Position numbers and translations under genes: made by a program | Part shown: in pieces, positions 12,697-24,670 of the stretch | Position numbering within the stretch: the first letter of the stretch is position 1 | Layout: every line of letters begins with the position of its first letter | The notes under the pieces: generated by a model | Databases searched by the model: none | The model's input: the letters and a program-made list of their open reading frames with translations, nothing else | What the model was told of the DNA's origin: nothing | Source of the DNA: Halocafeteria seosinensis | Lineage: Eukaryota; Sar; Bigyra; Bicosoecida | Direction of reading: 5' to 3' | Assembly: GCA_001687465.1 (NCBI GenBank) | Contig: LVLI01000217.1 | Coordinates: forward strand, 86,053 to 150,052 | Length of the DNA stretch: 64,000 nucleotides

Positions 12697-13887
12697 ATGC
12701 CCAAAGAGGACGAAACGCAAGAACAACATCAGGCAAGCACGAACGCGAGAGAGGAGACTAGATATGAGACATACGAGGAGCTCTTCTCCACGGACTACGC
12801 AGGTCTGGAGAAGAGACTTATTCAAGAAGGTAGACGCCGCCGTCAAGATTACGTGATGAATTGCTTGAAAGCGAGTTATGCTTGGATTAATTCTAGTTTC
12901 ACCAGGAGAGTATTCAGCATGTGCTGGGAAATGCCTAGTACGGTTGGCGATGGACGAGAACCGATCATCCTGGCGACTGAGTACTACTCTGACACACCAT
13001 CCAAGTCCACTGCGCGCGCTCACAAATCTCCAGACCCCTCAATGGTCCTTATCTGGAACAGTATACTGCTTTGTTTATTGAACATCGCCAAGAATCTTCA
13101 GTTACATCTTCCTAACAGGATACAAATCGAAGATGCCCGAAGTCTTGGGTACATAGAGGATGGCGAAGCAACAAGACTGACTATACAGGGCTTTCCCCAG
13201 CATGTAACCAGTATACCTGATCGGCCTGTGGCTACTTCTCACAGACGGTCCGCAACAGAATCGGGTGGTGGTATGAATTACGGTGTATCTCGAGAATCGC
13301 CCTTGTCTACAAGCAGTCCGCGTAAGACTCCAAGCTTTCCAGAGGAGTCTGAACGGCCAGCCTCCTCCCAAACTGTGAGAGACCGCTCACAAAGCAAAGA
13401 CGGCGAGTCGCCTGCTACAATTCCTGCTCAATCGAATCGTACACGGAGTCTCGAAAGAGCATACGAAGTGCTGCATGAGTTGCGGCGTCATTCCATTTCT
13501 GCGGAGTCGCAACTCAAGTGGTCCGGCGTTTCTACGGGTGGACGACAGGGCACCAATTTCGAAGGTAGTAGCTCGGCAGAGAGTGATGTTAAAGATTCCC
13601 AGAGACTAAATGGAGGAAGTGTCGGAGAAAGTAGTGGAAACTTGGAAGAGTCGTACTTTTTTGCTCCGGAGCACCACGAAGAATATCAGTTGTGGTTTGA
13701 ATGTGTACCAAATTCTTCAAAAGAGTTTGCTCGAGTGATGTATCTATTGGACATGAATGCATTCACTATTCTATCGGAAACAGGTCTGTTAAGGGAAACT
13801 GCACTGAGTGACAGCCGTCTGCATTGGAACCAACCGTCTTCCGACGGCGCATTCTTCCAGCATCTGCTGAAACTGAGCTCTCATTGA
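12697..13887 (+). CDS. Unknown Ser-rich protein, single exon
   Basis: An uninterrupted frame of 396 residues from an ATG. Residues 1-80 are charged and probably helical; a hydrophobic stretch of ~15 residues lies near 115-130; the middle (about 180-320) is Ser/Arg-rich and probably disordered; the last ~70 residues are again folded-looking (YFFAPEHHEEYQLWFECVP). I do not recognise a family. Weak splice-like signals occur near 13055-13112, but removing that 58-nt segment would break the frame, so I keep one exon. The neighbour downstream is HPPD in the same direction, about 500 bases away. Confidence 0.5.
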   Translation: MPKEDETQEQHQASTNAREETRYETYEELFSTDYAGLEKRLIQEGRRRRQDYVMNCLKASYAWINSSFTRRVFSMCWEMPSTVGDGREPIILATEYYSDTPSKSTARAHKSPDPSMVLIWNSILLCLLNIAKNLQLHLPNRIQIEDARSLGYIEDGEATRLTIQGFPQHVTSIPDRPVATSHRRSATESGGGMNYGVSRESPLSTSSPRKTPSFPEESERPASSQTVRDRSQSKDGESPATIPAQSNRTRSLERAYEVLHELRRHSISAESQLKWSGVSTGGRQGTNFEGSSSAESDVKDSQRLNGGSVGESSGNLEESYFFAPEHHEEYQLWFECVPNSSKEFARVMYLLDMNAFTILSETGLLRETALSDSRLHWNQPSSDGAFFQHLLKLSSH

Positions 13888-14383
13888 ACGAAGTCAGTAT
13901 CGCAAATAATTTCATGCCGTTCATTCAGTCCTTATGCTAGCCGTTAATGTTGTAGAAAAAGTCGTTGTGTGATCTGGGTATTACAGTGCAATACGCACTT
14001 CCACTGCAGCAACGTCTACTGAATTGGCCGTGCCGGCCCAGGGTGGAAGTCCTAACCACAGTTGCTTAGCAATAGCAATAACACACACAAACATTCTTTC
14101 TCCCACCTCAGCACTGCCAACCTGAGTAACCGTGGGCAGTTAATTCTAATAGAATTTCCTATCACTAATAAGTTGTAGTTTGTTAAGGTAGGCCGCGGGT
14201 TCCGCACCCGGTTGGAGCCTCAACTTGGAGGAAGCTCCGAAATTCTAGAACGAGTAACGTTACGAGTTGTATATTGGTTTGTTGGGTCCGAACAGCCACG
14301 CGTAACAAGATCTACAATTTTCCCTCTCCTTGCTTATCATTCACCAATCAAGGTCTCTCGCGCTTGCACGGTACTAAAGAATC
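13888..14383. promoter_or_regulatory. Upstream region of HPPD with small hairpins
   Basis: 496 bases without a gene. Two short perfect inverted repeats are visible: CGGGT/ACCCG around a 5-nt loop at 14196-14210, about 175 bases before the HPPD start codon, and GGCCG/CGGCC at 14026-14038. The first resembles in layout the hairpins in other promoters of the window. Confidence 0.4.
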
Positions 14384-15941
<1,558 letters not shown>

Positions 15942-15990
15942 GGCTTTTAGTCGGTAGTAAGTGGACTTCAATATACATCTGGGTTCCTTT

Positions 15991-18900
15991 TCAAACCAGG
16001 CGTGTAGTATGATGTGGTAGACTCTCGCGCGACTGTTTGAAGTACTTTGCAAATGCCTCATTACACCATTCCTGTGATACCAACACCCGACACCCAGAGA
16101 ATGAGAGTATGAAGTCCCCGTGTTGATAAGAAGAGTGGTACGGGTTATTATGACCATCTCTGAACATCTTCGCCAGCAGTAGCGTGTAACTGTTAATGGC
16201 TACTTGCGGCACGAAAACAGTATGAGTCCTAATGTCCACACCATAAGGACCCATAACCATCGCATGCAACAATTCTGCTTGCTCCCAGAGCGAGTGGTGG
16301 ATGTATGGAGAATTAGTCTTTTTATTGGCAAACAGCAGATCTCCCCCGGACCACATTCTGAGGAAGTTGCGCGACCACTCACTGTTCCGGATAGCAAAAA
16401 TGCCTGTATTTAACATGAATGCGTCTTCGGAAACAACGAAATCTGGAACGACGTCAAATTCAGCAGTTTTAACTGCATTGACAATAAAGGTCGAAATACT
16501 GATATTGAGGTTCATGAAAAAAGAGTCACAGTCCATCCATACAACCCAGTCGTGATCCTTCAGGTGCTTGGCCACTAGTGACACTTTACCCCATGCAGGA
16601 GGTCTCTGGTAAACTGGAGACTTCGTGTGAAGGTAGCAGCTAACGTTCTGTGCTTCACAGTAATCTAGTTTATTACTGAAACTGTACGCCGTCAGCGGGG
16701 AAGATGCAGCGTCATACTGGCAAAGAGTGACAAGTCCAATGTCGAGGAAAGATCTGGCCGCTTCCGATGCCGGAGTGTCTTCCTTCCCCTCACTTATCCG
16801 CTTTGGCAACTTATAGCTAGACGGATTACAAGCGTACTCATCGGATGGACACTTGAAATGTAATGGGACAGGTCCTGGTCCTGAAACCAGCCCTGAAAGG
16901 CGAGGGGTATCCTGCTCAGGTCCATGAAGTACTTGCGTAACTAGTCTTTCATACCTACTGAACAACTTCCAGCTATTGCTTATGTTCGCAACTCGAGACT
17001 CGGTTTCGTGGTCCAGTAGTTTAACTCGTTCCAAATGATGCATACCAACGTTGACAGACCTTCTTCTTTCCGCTTCCAGGAGATGACCCATCCACTTCAT
17101 TAAAACCAAGGCTGAAATCTTAGGAACCTTGACATCGACAGTGAGCGAACTCCAAGAAAGCGCCAGCTGAACCATAGTAGCACCAGCTCGCGCATCGGAG
17201 TCCAAATAGTATAACATTGATGCCGCGTACAACACCCTTATTTGAATCGCACTTGACGGATACATCTTCGAGACGCTGGCATCCGCGAGATTTGGGTAGC
17301 AGATTCGTTCCTCTGGGGACAATTGGTGGCATGGCACATGGGTTCTGGAGGCAGCATATAGTGGTGGAGATAAACCTGCCCAGCGGAAGAGATGAGAGTT
17401 TGCTTGTTTGAAGTGACCGTCACGGGCGAACCCAATAGCCTTTTCTATTAGGCCCCTGAACTGATTTAGAAGACTGTTGCGCATCTGAAGAAGGAGTGAG
17501 CTGCTGAAGCTAACATTCATTTGGGGAAACACCAGTTTGGCGACAGAAGCGTCTGGAACTTCTCCCCGGTTGCACCACTGAATAAGTTTTGCCATTTGTC
17601 CTTTATCGATAGGTGCTACCCCGTTCTGCATCAGGGAGTTGTTTAGAAGTTCCTGCTGGTACTCAGGTGGCAATAAGGTCCAGGCCTGAGCACTGTAATT
17701 AGATATGAGTCGCAGCTCTTGTAGAGCACTCCTTTCCACTGCTTCAGTATCCACCGGTTGGACACCTTTTCTTGTTCCCAATATTACTGAGGAAAATGCG
17801 GCCATCGGGTCCCGGTTTTGCTGTTCGCCCCTGGAACGCAGTACCTTCGAGAACCTCTCTGCCATATTCTCAAAGAGAGTATCAACATGTTCATGTAACG
17901 TGCGAAAATAATGTTGAAATGTTTGATACGCTGTCTGACGTAATCGTTCTTCCTGAGATGTGGGAATCGTGCTCAAATACTGCACCAATGAATCCAATCC
18001 ACTGCTGCTGGTGTCATTCCATGAAATGGAAAAAGAGTCCCAAGACAGGAAGTCATGAAAAGGTTTAGCAGAATGCCCTGAATAATTGATCGAAGCGATA
18101 AGTAGCTCGTTCATCCTCTTTGGTCATTCAGATATTCACCTACCTAGCATCACAGGGATGCTCCCCGCCGCCATTATTTCTAACACACGATAGCTATGAG
18201 TCCCTTCTCCAGGTACCACGAGAGAATATCTTGATCCCAATAATAGATCTTCGTACGAGTACTGCTCGCATAACCAGAAATAAAATGATGCGATCGTGCA
18301 ACATACACAAAAAATTGCCGGTGAAACACGTACCCTCGACCCCAGTTCCTTCGCTTCGTCGCAACTACTGCCTCTCATGGTCACAAGCTGTTCCTTTCTT
18401 CCACTTGCACAATTGATTGAAACCTGTACCCTTAGATATTGACCAATAAAGACATTGGGATCATAAACTGTTGGCGACGTCCTACCTGCTCGCATGTTGC
18501 TATCATCACTACGCCATCGTACTGGTTCAATGGGGGGAGCAGGTTGCGTACATACGAAGGATGGCTTTCACCTACAGCATACCGCATTCCTCTAAATGCA
18601 AGGAGTAGCTTTCTTTCTGAGGATAGAACGTCGCTCTCTGTTAAGTTATCAAACTTATGAAGATGAGCAAACATCGGATATCGGCAACGGTAGAAACTAA
18701 GAGGAATAGCCACGTCAAAGTTGTCCCGGAAGCTCGTTAGTCCCGGAACTTTTTTCGTTGCGTCGGAACCTCGGAACATCGTCTTATCGAACTCCGGTCC
18801 GTAGCTCGATACGGCTAGAACTGCATATCCGATGTTGACGCCTATTTCATGGTCCCCGAAATTGAACAGCAGATGATTCTTCCCATTGTTCCAGTAAGGC

Positions 18901-19909
18901 AACTTCCACAGTCTCATTGGCACTGTACACACCGTTCTCTTACTTAATTGCCATTCAAAAAACCTTGAAACGGATTCTGACTTACGTTCTTCGTCTGCTA
19001 TGCTATGCTGATTAGCAATGGAGAGAGTGTCTACGGATGGTATGAGTAAGCATGCTTCCGTCCTGTTCATCGTTCTCTTTGGGTGTTTGTAGAGCAACTT
19101 AAAAAGTTCATAGGTCTCGTGCAGCAGATATTGTGTCTCGTCATCAAGAGGATACAAGTAGAAGCGAAACGTTCGGCTATTGGCACACCACGGTTGTTCT
19201 TGTGCCGGAGTCATACACGGCTCTCTACCAAACTGACATTTATACCTATCATCGACGTGCATAGCTACAGATGTGGAGTGCAAAGGACCGGGCCCCTGAG
19301 GAATGCAGTACCCAAACCCTTCATCTTTGCCAAGTGTCCAGAGGGAAAGCTGCAAAATGCAAGAAGCGAGTGTGGTCCAATATTCTTCCCAAGCACTTAC
19401 GCAGCACCTACCGAAATCTTTGCAAACTTGAACCCGGTGAAGGAAATTGCTTTGCCTACTACCACTGAGTAGCACCTTCCGGTTTCCTGCATGGACAGCA
19501 AGACTAGATATTTAACTGTAAGCCTTAGCCTTATTGAGGTCACTCACTGCGTTCTGCTGGTTCGAAGTTGCACACAGACACAGCGAATCCGTTGAATAGT
19601 TGCCTGGAGACTTCCTCTCGGCCATGATCGTCACCTGACAATCGTGCAATTTTTCTGTGCACAGCGCATCAGATCTTGGATAGAGAACTCGTATTTCATA
19701 GGGTGTCGGCTGTTGAAATGGCCGTCTGCCGGGGGATGATGGCAATCCAAAAAGCGGGTTAGTTTCTAAACATTGGAACTCTGGACAAGCGCTTACCTTT
19801 CCGTCACCTCCTCCTGTGAAAGAACATCTGAGTTCTCGTCTGCAGCGACCTCCTGAACAATCAGGAAACGTACGAGCAAGCTGATGAAGAACCAGCATTG
19901 GGGGTTCAT
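15991..19909 (-). CDS. Exostosin (GT47)-GT34 fusion glycosyltransferase
   Basis: Seven exons: 19909-19797, 19725-19548, 19486-19412, 19349-18486, 18423-18334, 18261-18144, 18077-15991; introns 61-72 nt; 1,174 residues. The start gives a clear secretory signal (WFFISLLVRFLIV). Residues ~150-520 match the exostosin domain of EXT proteins: WNNGKNHLLFNFGDHE, FRDNFDVAIPLS, then LVVPGEGTHSYRVLEIMAAG and PVML. A helical middle of ~370 residues follows. Residues ~900-1150 are GT34-like: DHDWVVWMDCDSFFMN carries the DxD nucleotide-sugar site (about residue 996), and LNTGIFAIRNSEWSR follows. Animal EXT proteins join GT47 to GT64; here GT34 takes that place. GT34 enzymes add xylose or galactose from UDP/GDP-sugars in the Golgi. 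It is divergent from a second GT34 gene. Domain calls are confident; the sugars transferred are unknown. Confidence 0.85.
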
Positions 19910-20354
19910 TGCGATGGATTTCCAACCAACGCCTCTCGCTTGCAATAACGTAAACGCTGCAGTCTGCAACCAAATATAACGTAAAGAATTCGGTATTCAG
20001 GGAGCCTCTCGTGCATTCGAGAATTCGAGGAATCTGCCTAAGTGCGTTCCTCACTCCTGGGTATAGCCGGAACCACCAAAAGATTGCCCATCACAGAGTC
20101 TTGGCCCGCTCCCAGTAAAACTATTAACACAGGTTTCCCTACTCTAGGATGGGGCTCCTCGTGCTACCTAACAACACTTGTAGCCCCGTTGCCAGAGTTG
20201 CCAGAGGCAACGAACCAAGTGCCATAAATGATTGTCTCATTGCTCTCGGCTTCACAAACAGCATTTTTCGACAGGAGTTGAGTTAGACTCCATCGGATGG
20301 AAATGATGGGAACTGTGATGTCCCAAAACATTAAAGTGGTGGGTGGTGGATAGG
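19910..20354. promoter_or_regulatory. Shared promoter region of the two GT34-type genes
   Basis: 445 bases between divergent starts of the fusion gene and the single-domain GT34 gene, so both may be co-regulated. It contains the perfect hairpin at 20187-20212. No gene is seen inside. Confidence 0.45.
20187..20212. repeat. Inverted repeat, 7-bp stem, 12-nt loop
   Basis: CGTTGCC and GGCAACG flank a loop that itself holds another GTTGCC copy, so three half-sites lie within 26 bases. It lies about 145 bases before one start codon and 280 before the other. Confidence 0.8.
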
Positions 20355-21731
20355 ATGAAGAGAATACGCAATGCCATAGGAGGCCGTGGAAGCGCATTTG
20401 TAGGAGAAGGAAACGAGGATACCGAGGAAGTATCTAATCGAGCAAAGAGTGGAGGAGCTGATGAGGGTTCCAGTTCCAAAAAACCCTGTTACAAACAGGG
20501 CCTGGTGCAGCGACAATCAACTGCTAAACTGTTGAGTTATTTCTTTCCGGGGCGAGCCTCTAAGTCGCTCCTCTGGAGAGTCTTCATTGCTCTCGTGGCC
20601 CTGGCCGTATCTGTCGGGGTAATTGCGCACTTGGTATCCTACGACGTGTCGGTCGCCATAGCATCCATGGTGCGAAGTCCCAACTGCAATAAAGAGCCAT
20701 CTGGTTGGACTCCGCCGGTGGAGTATAAAGTGATGCCTCATCCTTCCGAAGCCAGATACGACAATTCCCGAGGGTCACCCAGGCTCCGTGGAGAGACTGT
20801 TGAGAAGTAAGGACATAGCGCTCATGTCTTTGTGAGCTTTAAGGTATGTTGTGAGACAATGACGATGCAGTGAGCTACCAATTGGCATGTCCATCGAAGG
20901 GGTACCGAACGCCTTCCATGCCGACTCAATGGAGGTGGACCAGGTACGTCATACCACACGGGCTGAGAGAGTCGAGCATACCACTGCCTGAAAACGGTAA
21001 CCATCAGGTAGCATCCGAGGAAATCGGCATTTATCGAGTATATTCGAGAAACGAGATTTATTCGCCAACACTAGGACAAAGGAATCTTGAATGCTATGCT
21101 GATACGCATGGCTACACTCTTGCCGATGGCAACCAGTTTATCGATGCCACGAAGCCTCTAGCGTGGACGAAAATCATTGCGGCTCAGCACCTCCTCCCAC
21201 AGTTTAAATGGATTTTCTACATAGATGCTGACGCCCTCATCGTAGAACCTTCCAGAAAGCTTGAGCGACTCTTGGACAAACGCTACGACCTCATTATAAC
21301 CGCAGACCAGGAAGGAGTAAACAGGTACAATTGCACAGTATACTTGTGACGATTGCACGCCTCTCTATATCTTCTTCTTCTGTTCCCGCAGCGGAGCCTT
21401 CTTCTTGCAAAATACTGCTTGGAGTAGAGAATTTCTCCAGCGCTTAATGAAGCAAGACCATTTGATATCCGCGGTTTCAGCACCTTTCTTGTACGAGCAG
21501 AGGGCGTTCCATTACCTGTTGCAGGTTGACAGATCGGTTCGGCAGCATATGAAGATACTTCCTTCGTGTTTCTTCAACAGCCGTCTCGAAGTGCCTTTCT
21601 GGCATCCCGATTTGTACATACCGGGTCATTTTGTGATTCATATGGCAGGGAAGCACAAACGGGAAAAAGCTGCCCTCATGTTACCCTTTCGAGAGAAGGC
21701 ACTTCAGTTGTGCCCCTATAAACATTATTAA
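20355..21731 (+). CDS. GT34 (galactosyl/xylosyltransferase, GMA12/MNN10-type) Golgi enzyme
   Basis: Four exons: 20355-20806, 20871-20943, 21008-21324, 21392-21731; introns 64-67 nt; 393 residues. It has a type II membrane layout: a ~71-residue cytoplasmic part, one transmembrane helix at about 72-94, then a luminal catalytic domain. KWIFYIDADALIVEP holds the DxD motif at about 248-250, and a SGAFFLQNTAWSREF segment follows, as in plant and fungal GT34 enzymes (xyloglucan xylosyltransferase, fungal alpha-1,2-galactosyltransferase Gma12, Mnn10). The GTG two codons upstream is not used as a start; the first ATG is at 20355. It is head to head with the GT47-GT34 fusion. The donor and acceptor sugars cannot be read from sequence. 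Confidence 0.85.
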
Positions 21732-21779
21732 TACAATGCTTGCCTAGTTGCATGCCCAGAAAAAATGTGTTTCTGTCGT

Positions 21780-22768
21780 TCATTTTTTCTCTTTCCTCCT
21801 CTTTTTAGATTTCTTCACGCTGGCATCCGATGACTCCTCCTCGGCTACCCTTTTCTTCTTCTTTTCTTTCTTCTTTCCCTTTGCGGTAGCTTCGGATGCT
21901 GAAGCATCAGGCTTGTCGTCACGTTCGTCTTCTTGATTTCCCAAGAATTCCCCTTCAGCAGACACAGCAAACCCGTTCTCTAGGGATGTGCCGTCTGGTT
22001 GAGCATTATCATGGTGGACAATGCCAAGTATAGCAGACAGGTCACGCTTGGAGTAGTTTGAAACTCTTTTGTTGTGCAGGAAGCGTCTATAGCTGCAAAA
22101 TAAACGAGACATATACAAACGAAAATCGAAAGACTCGCAAGAAACAGAAAACGTACTGAAGTCCCTTCGTTGTGTAAGTTTGCTCCGAAGTGCTTTCAGC
22201 GGTACTGGTAGTCGTCGTGGATGCGGTGTAGCTCTTCTCCTCTCTGCTGCCCTCATCTGATTTACTCTTCTTCTTTTCTGCAAGCTTCAAATAGTGAGAA
22301 AATAGTACTAAGTCCCCGTGACTTTCGTTTACAGTCTCTCATTCCACACGTACTCTTTTTCCCGCTGCTCTTCTTCCGCTCTGATGCAGAGACGTTCTTG
22401 TATTGGGCGCTCAAACTCGTCAGTAACGAGTTGAACGCATGAAAACCCCGCGCCAATGTGTTGTCGCCCGTAGCATCATTTTCGGCGCCTAGGCCTTCTC
22501 TGCTAGTCTTTTTTTCGATCTTCACATGCGTTTTCATCCCATGTTCGTGTTTTCCGAGGCCCTTCCCTTCGCTCCACCCCATTTTCTGGAGCATTTTGTA
22601 GCCGAATTTGGTTTTATCTGCACGCTCAAAGTAATGGCGTCTCACGTAAGCATGGTCTAGAGTGCATACATGGTCTTAAACGAGGCACGTACCTTTGGCC
22701 CAGGCCTTATTCTGGGTATCCTCCAACGCCACCGCAGCACCATCATGCCGGGGTTGAGGTGACTCCAT
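21780..22768 (-). CDS. GPATCH4: G-patch protein similar to GPATCH4
   Basis: Four exons: 22768-22693, 22656-22354, 22277-22157, 22092-21780; 270 residues. Residues ~35-75 carry the G-patch: FGYKMLQKMGWSEGKGLG and KHEHGMKTHVKI, the glycine-rich motif that binds and activates DEAH-box RNA helicases; GPATCH4 is nucleolar. Just before it stands HYFERADKTKFGYKML, as in GPATCH4. The C-terminal third is Lys-rich with KKEKKKKR and KKSKKRRKEKK, as expected for nucleolar targeting. The first intron (22692-22657) is only 36 nt; without it the frame stops, and the phase is right. The gene is divergent from PSMD13 and ends 48 bases from the GT34 stop. Confidence 0.8.
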
Positions 22769-23104
22769 TGTTTCTCCCTCTCTCACGCTGTTCTCTTTGG
22801 ATGGATGGTATCCGTCCTCTACAAAAAGAAACACACAGACGCACAGATCCCATTCGGACAAGCACTCGCAGCATATCATACTGTATACGATGCAAAGCCG
22901 AAATGACTCATAGGCCGGCTATCCGGGCGTAAAGCCCGGATAAAACCCAACAAACAAACCTTGGGCCTTACTTGGAGCACCGAAAGGCGTGCACATACAA
23001 GACTGTTTCAGAGTATATTGGTCGATGTTTGGGTGGATAGTGTTTCTCAGGTAATAGTTCTTTTGTGTTCGTACATCGTCATCGAAGGAGGTAGAAGAAA
23101 AGAT
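22769..23104. promoter_or_regulatory. Shared promoter region of GPATCH4-like and PSMD13 genes
   Basis: 336 bases between divergent start codons, containing the perfect hairpin at 22921-22941 and a TACTGTATA motif near 22880. No gene inside. Confidence 0.5.
22921..22941. repeat. Perfect inverted repeat, 8-bp stem, 5-nt loop
   Basis: ATCCGGGC, loop GTAAA, GCCCGGAT. It is nearly identical to 6460-6478 and sits 153 and 164 bases from the two start codons it separates. Confidence 0.85.
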
Positions 23105-24632
23105 ATGGATTTCATTGAAAACCAAGGGCAGCAGTACCCTCAGCTGGCGAATCGCTATGAGACCTTGGCAGATTTCTACTCCAAAAAGTAAGCTCTCATT
23201 TCACCCTCAGTTTGCAGTCGGAGCAAGGAATTTCGTTGCGAGGACGCTGTGATCGTGAAGCAACTACCTTATGTTGAACTGGTGGACTTATTTGATTCGC
23301 AGGCTATGGCATCAATTGACCGAGGAACTACTGGATTTTCTCCAGGATCCGAATACGAACAAAGGGGATAATTATATACAGGTTCGTAGCTTTTCTGGAT
23401 ACTACTGGATGTCGCTCTTCTTTGCCAATTCGCTGCAACACCTGATCATTTGGTTGCAGTTGTATCATAACTTTGTGGAAAAGTGCCAGGATAAACTGAA
23501 CCAGTTGCAGCTGGCTCGAATTGCCACGTATGCAGCCAACCAATATGTCAATACTGGACGACCTTCCAATTCAGAAATTGATCAGGCCATCGGCTTACTT
23601 GAAAGCCTGGCGAAACGTAGAGATGAAATTGGAGAACAAGCTTATGTGGTGGCTGCTCTGGAAATCGCCTCTTTACAGCTCAAGAAAGGAAACTCTCAGG
23701 CTTATTCCATTGATCTACCACAGAAGAAATCAGAAGGGAAACAGGGAAGCCAGAAAGAAGAGAAGGAGGAAGAAGATGAAAATAAGGAAGATGACGTGGC
23801 TATGACGGCAGAAGAGGAGGAAGAAGAAGATGATGAGAGTGCTCGAGGGCCACCTAGCGGAATGGATTTCTGCAAGAAGACCTTGGAACGGGAAGCGGTT
23901 ACATTACAGTCTCTAAAGGGCAAAGGACTCGAACCGATAGTACCTGCGACGTTCTATCGGGTTGCTTCGGAGTACTATAAAATGAGAGGTCCTGCAGCCT
24001 CTTACTTTACTAATGCGATGCAGTACTTAGTCCATACACCCCTGCAATCCATGAAAGAAGATGATCGGCACAAACTGGCTGTAGATATCGCTTTGGCTGC
24101 GTTGGTCGGCACGAACGTCTACAACTTTGGGGAGTTGGTTAGTCATCCTATACTAGCATCTTTAGAAGGTACTGCCGAATCGTGGTTGAGCGACATGCTC
24201 CACACGTTTCAGCACGGTGACATTGAAGGGTTTAACAGACTGGTTGCTCAAAACCGCAACGCTTTTGAGCAGCAGCCGATTCTCTCTGCAAACGAAAATA
24301 GTGTAAAAGAGAAAATAGCTCTACTTGCCGTAATGGAAACAGGAGCTAAAAAGCCCCCTCAGGAACGAACTTTGACGTTTGACGAGATCGCCAAATCTAC
24401 CCAGCTGAAGAAAGATCAAGTAGAGTGGGTACTGATGCGGGCCATGTCTCTCGGTCTAGTTAAAGGTCAAATTGATCAAGTTAGTGAAGAGGTGTCAATT
24501 ACATATATCAAGCCGCATGTCTTGGATATGACTCAGATAGAGCGGTTGAAGACATCGTTGGGTTCTTGGCAGTCAAGTGTCCAAGATGCAAGGACACTAG
24601 TCGAGGACAATTCTATCGAATTGTTCAAGTAG
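23105..24632 (+). CDS. PSMD13: 26S proteasome lid subunit Rpn9/PSMD13
   Basis: Three exons: 23105-23187, 23303-23381,  23460-24632; 444 residues. Rpn9 is a PCI-domain subunit of the 19S lid and helps assemble the 26S proteasome. Matches to the human protein include KLWHQLTEELLDFLQDP, VYNFGELVSHPILASL, LTFDEIAKSTQLKKDQVEW and SLGLVKGQIDQV; the last two are in the PCI winged-helix region. It is longer than human (376) chiefly because of an acidic insert at about residues 143-184, a run of Glu, Asp and Lys absent from animal Rpn9. The ATG at 23105 gives the family N-terminus. The first intron is 115 nt. The gene ends 38 bases from the convergent REEP-like gene. Confidence 0.93.
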
Positions 24633-24670
24633 ATTGGCTATTACAGGGTGCAATGCAATAAAACATTATT

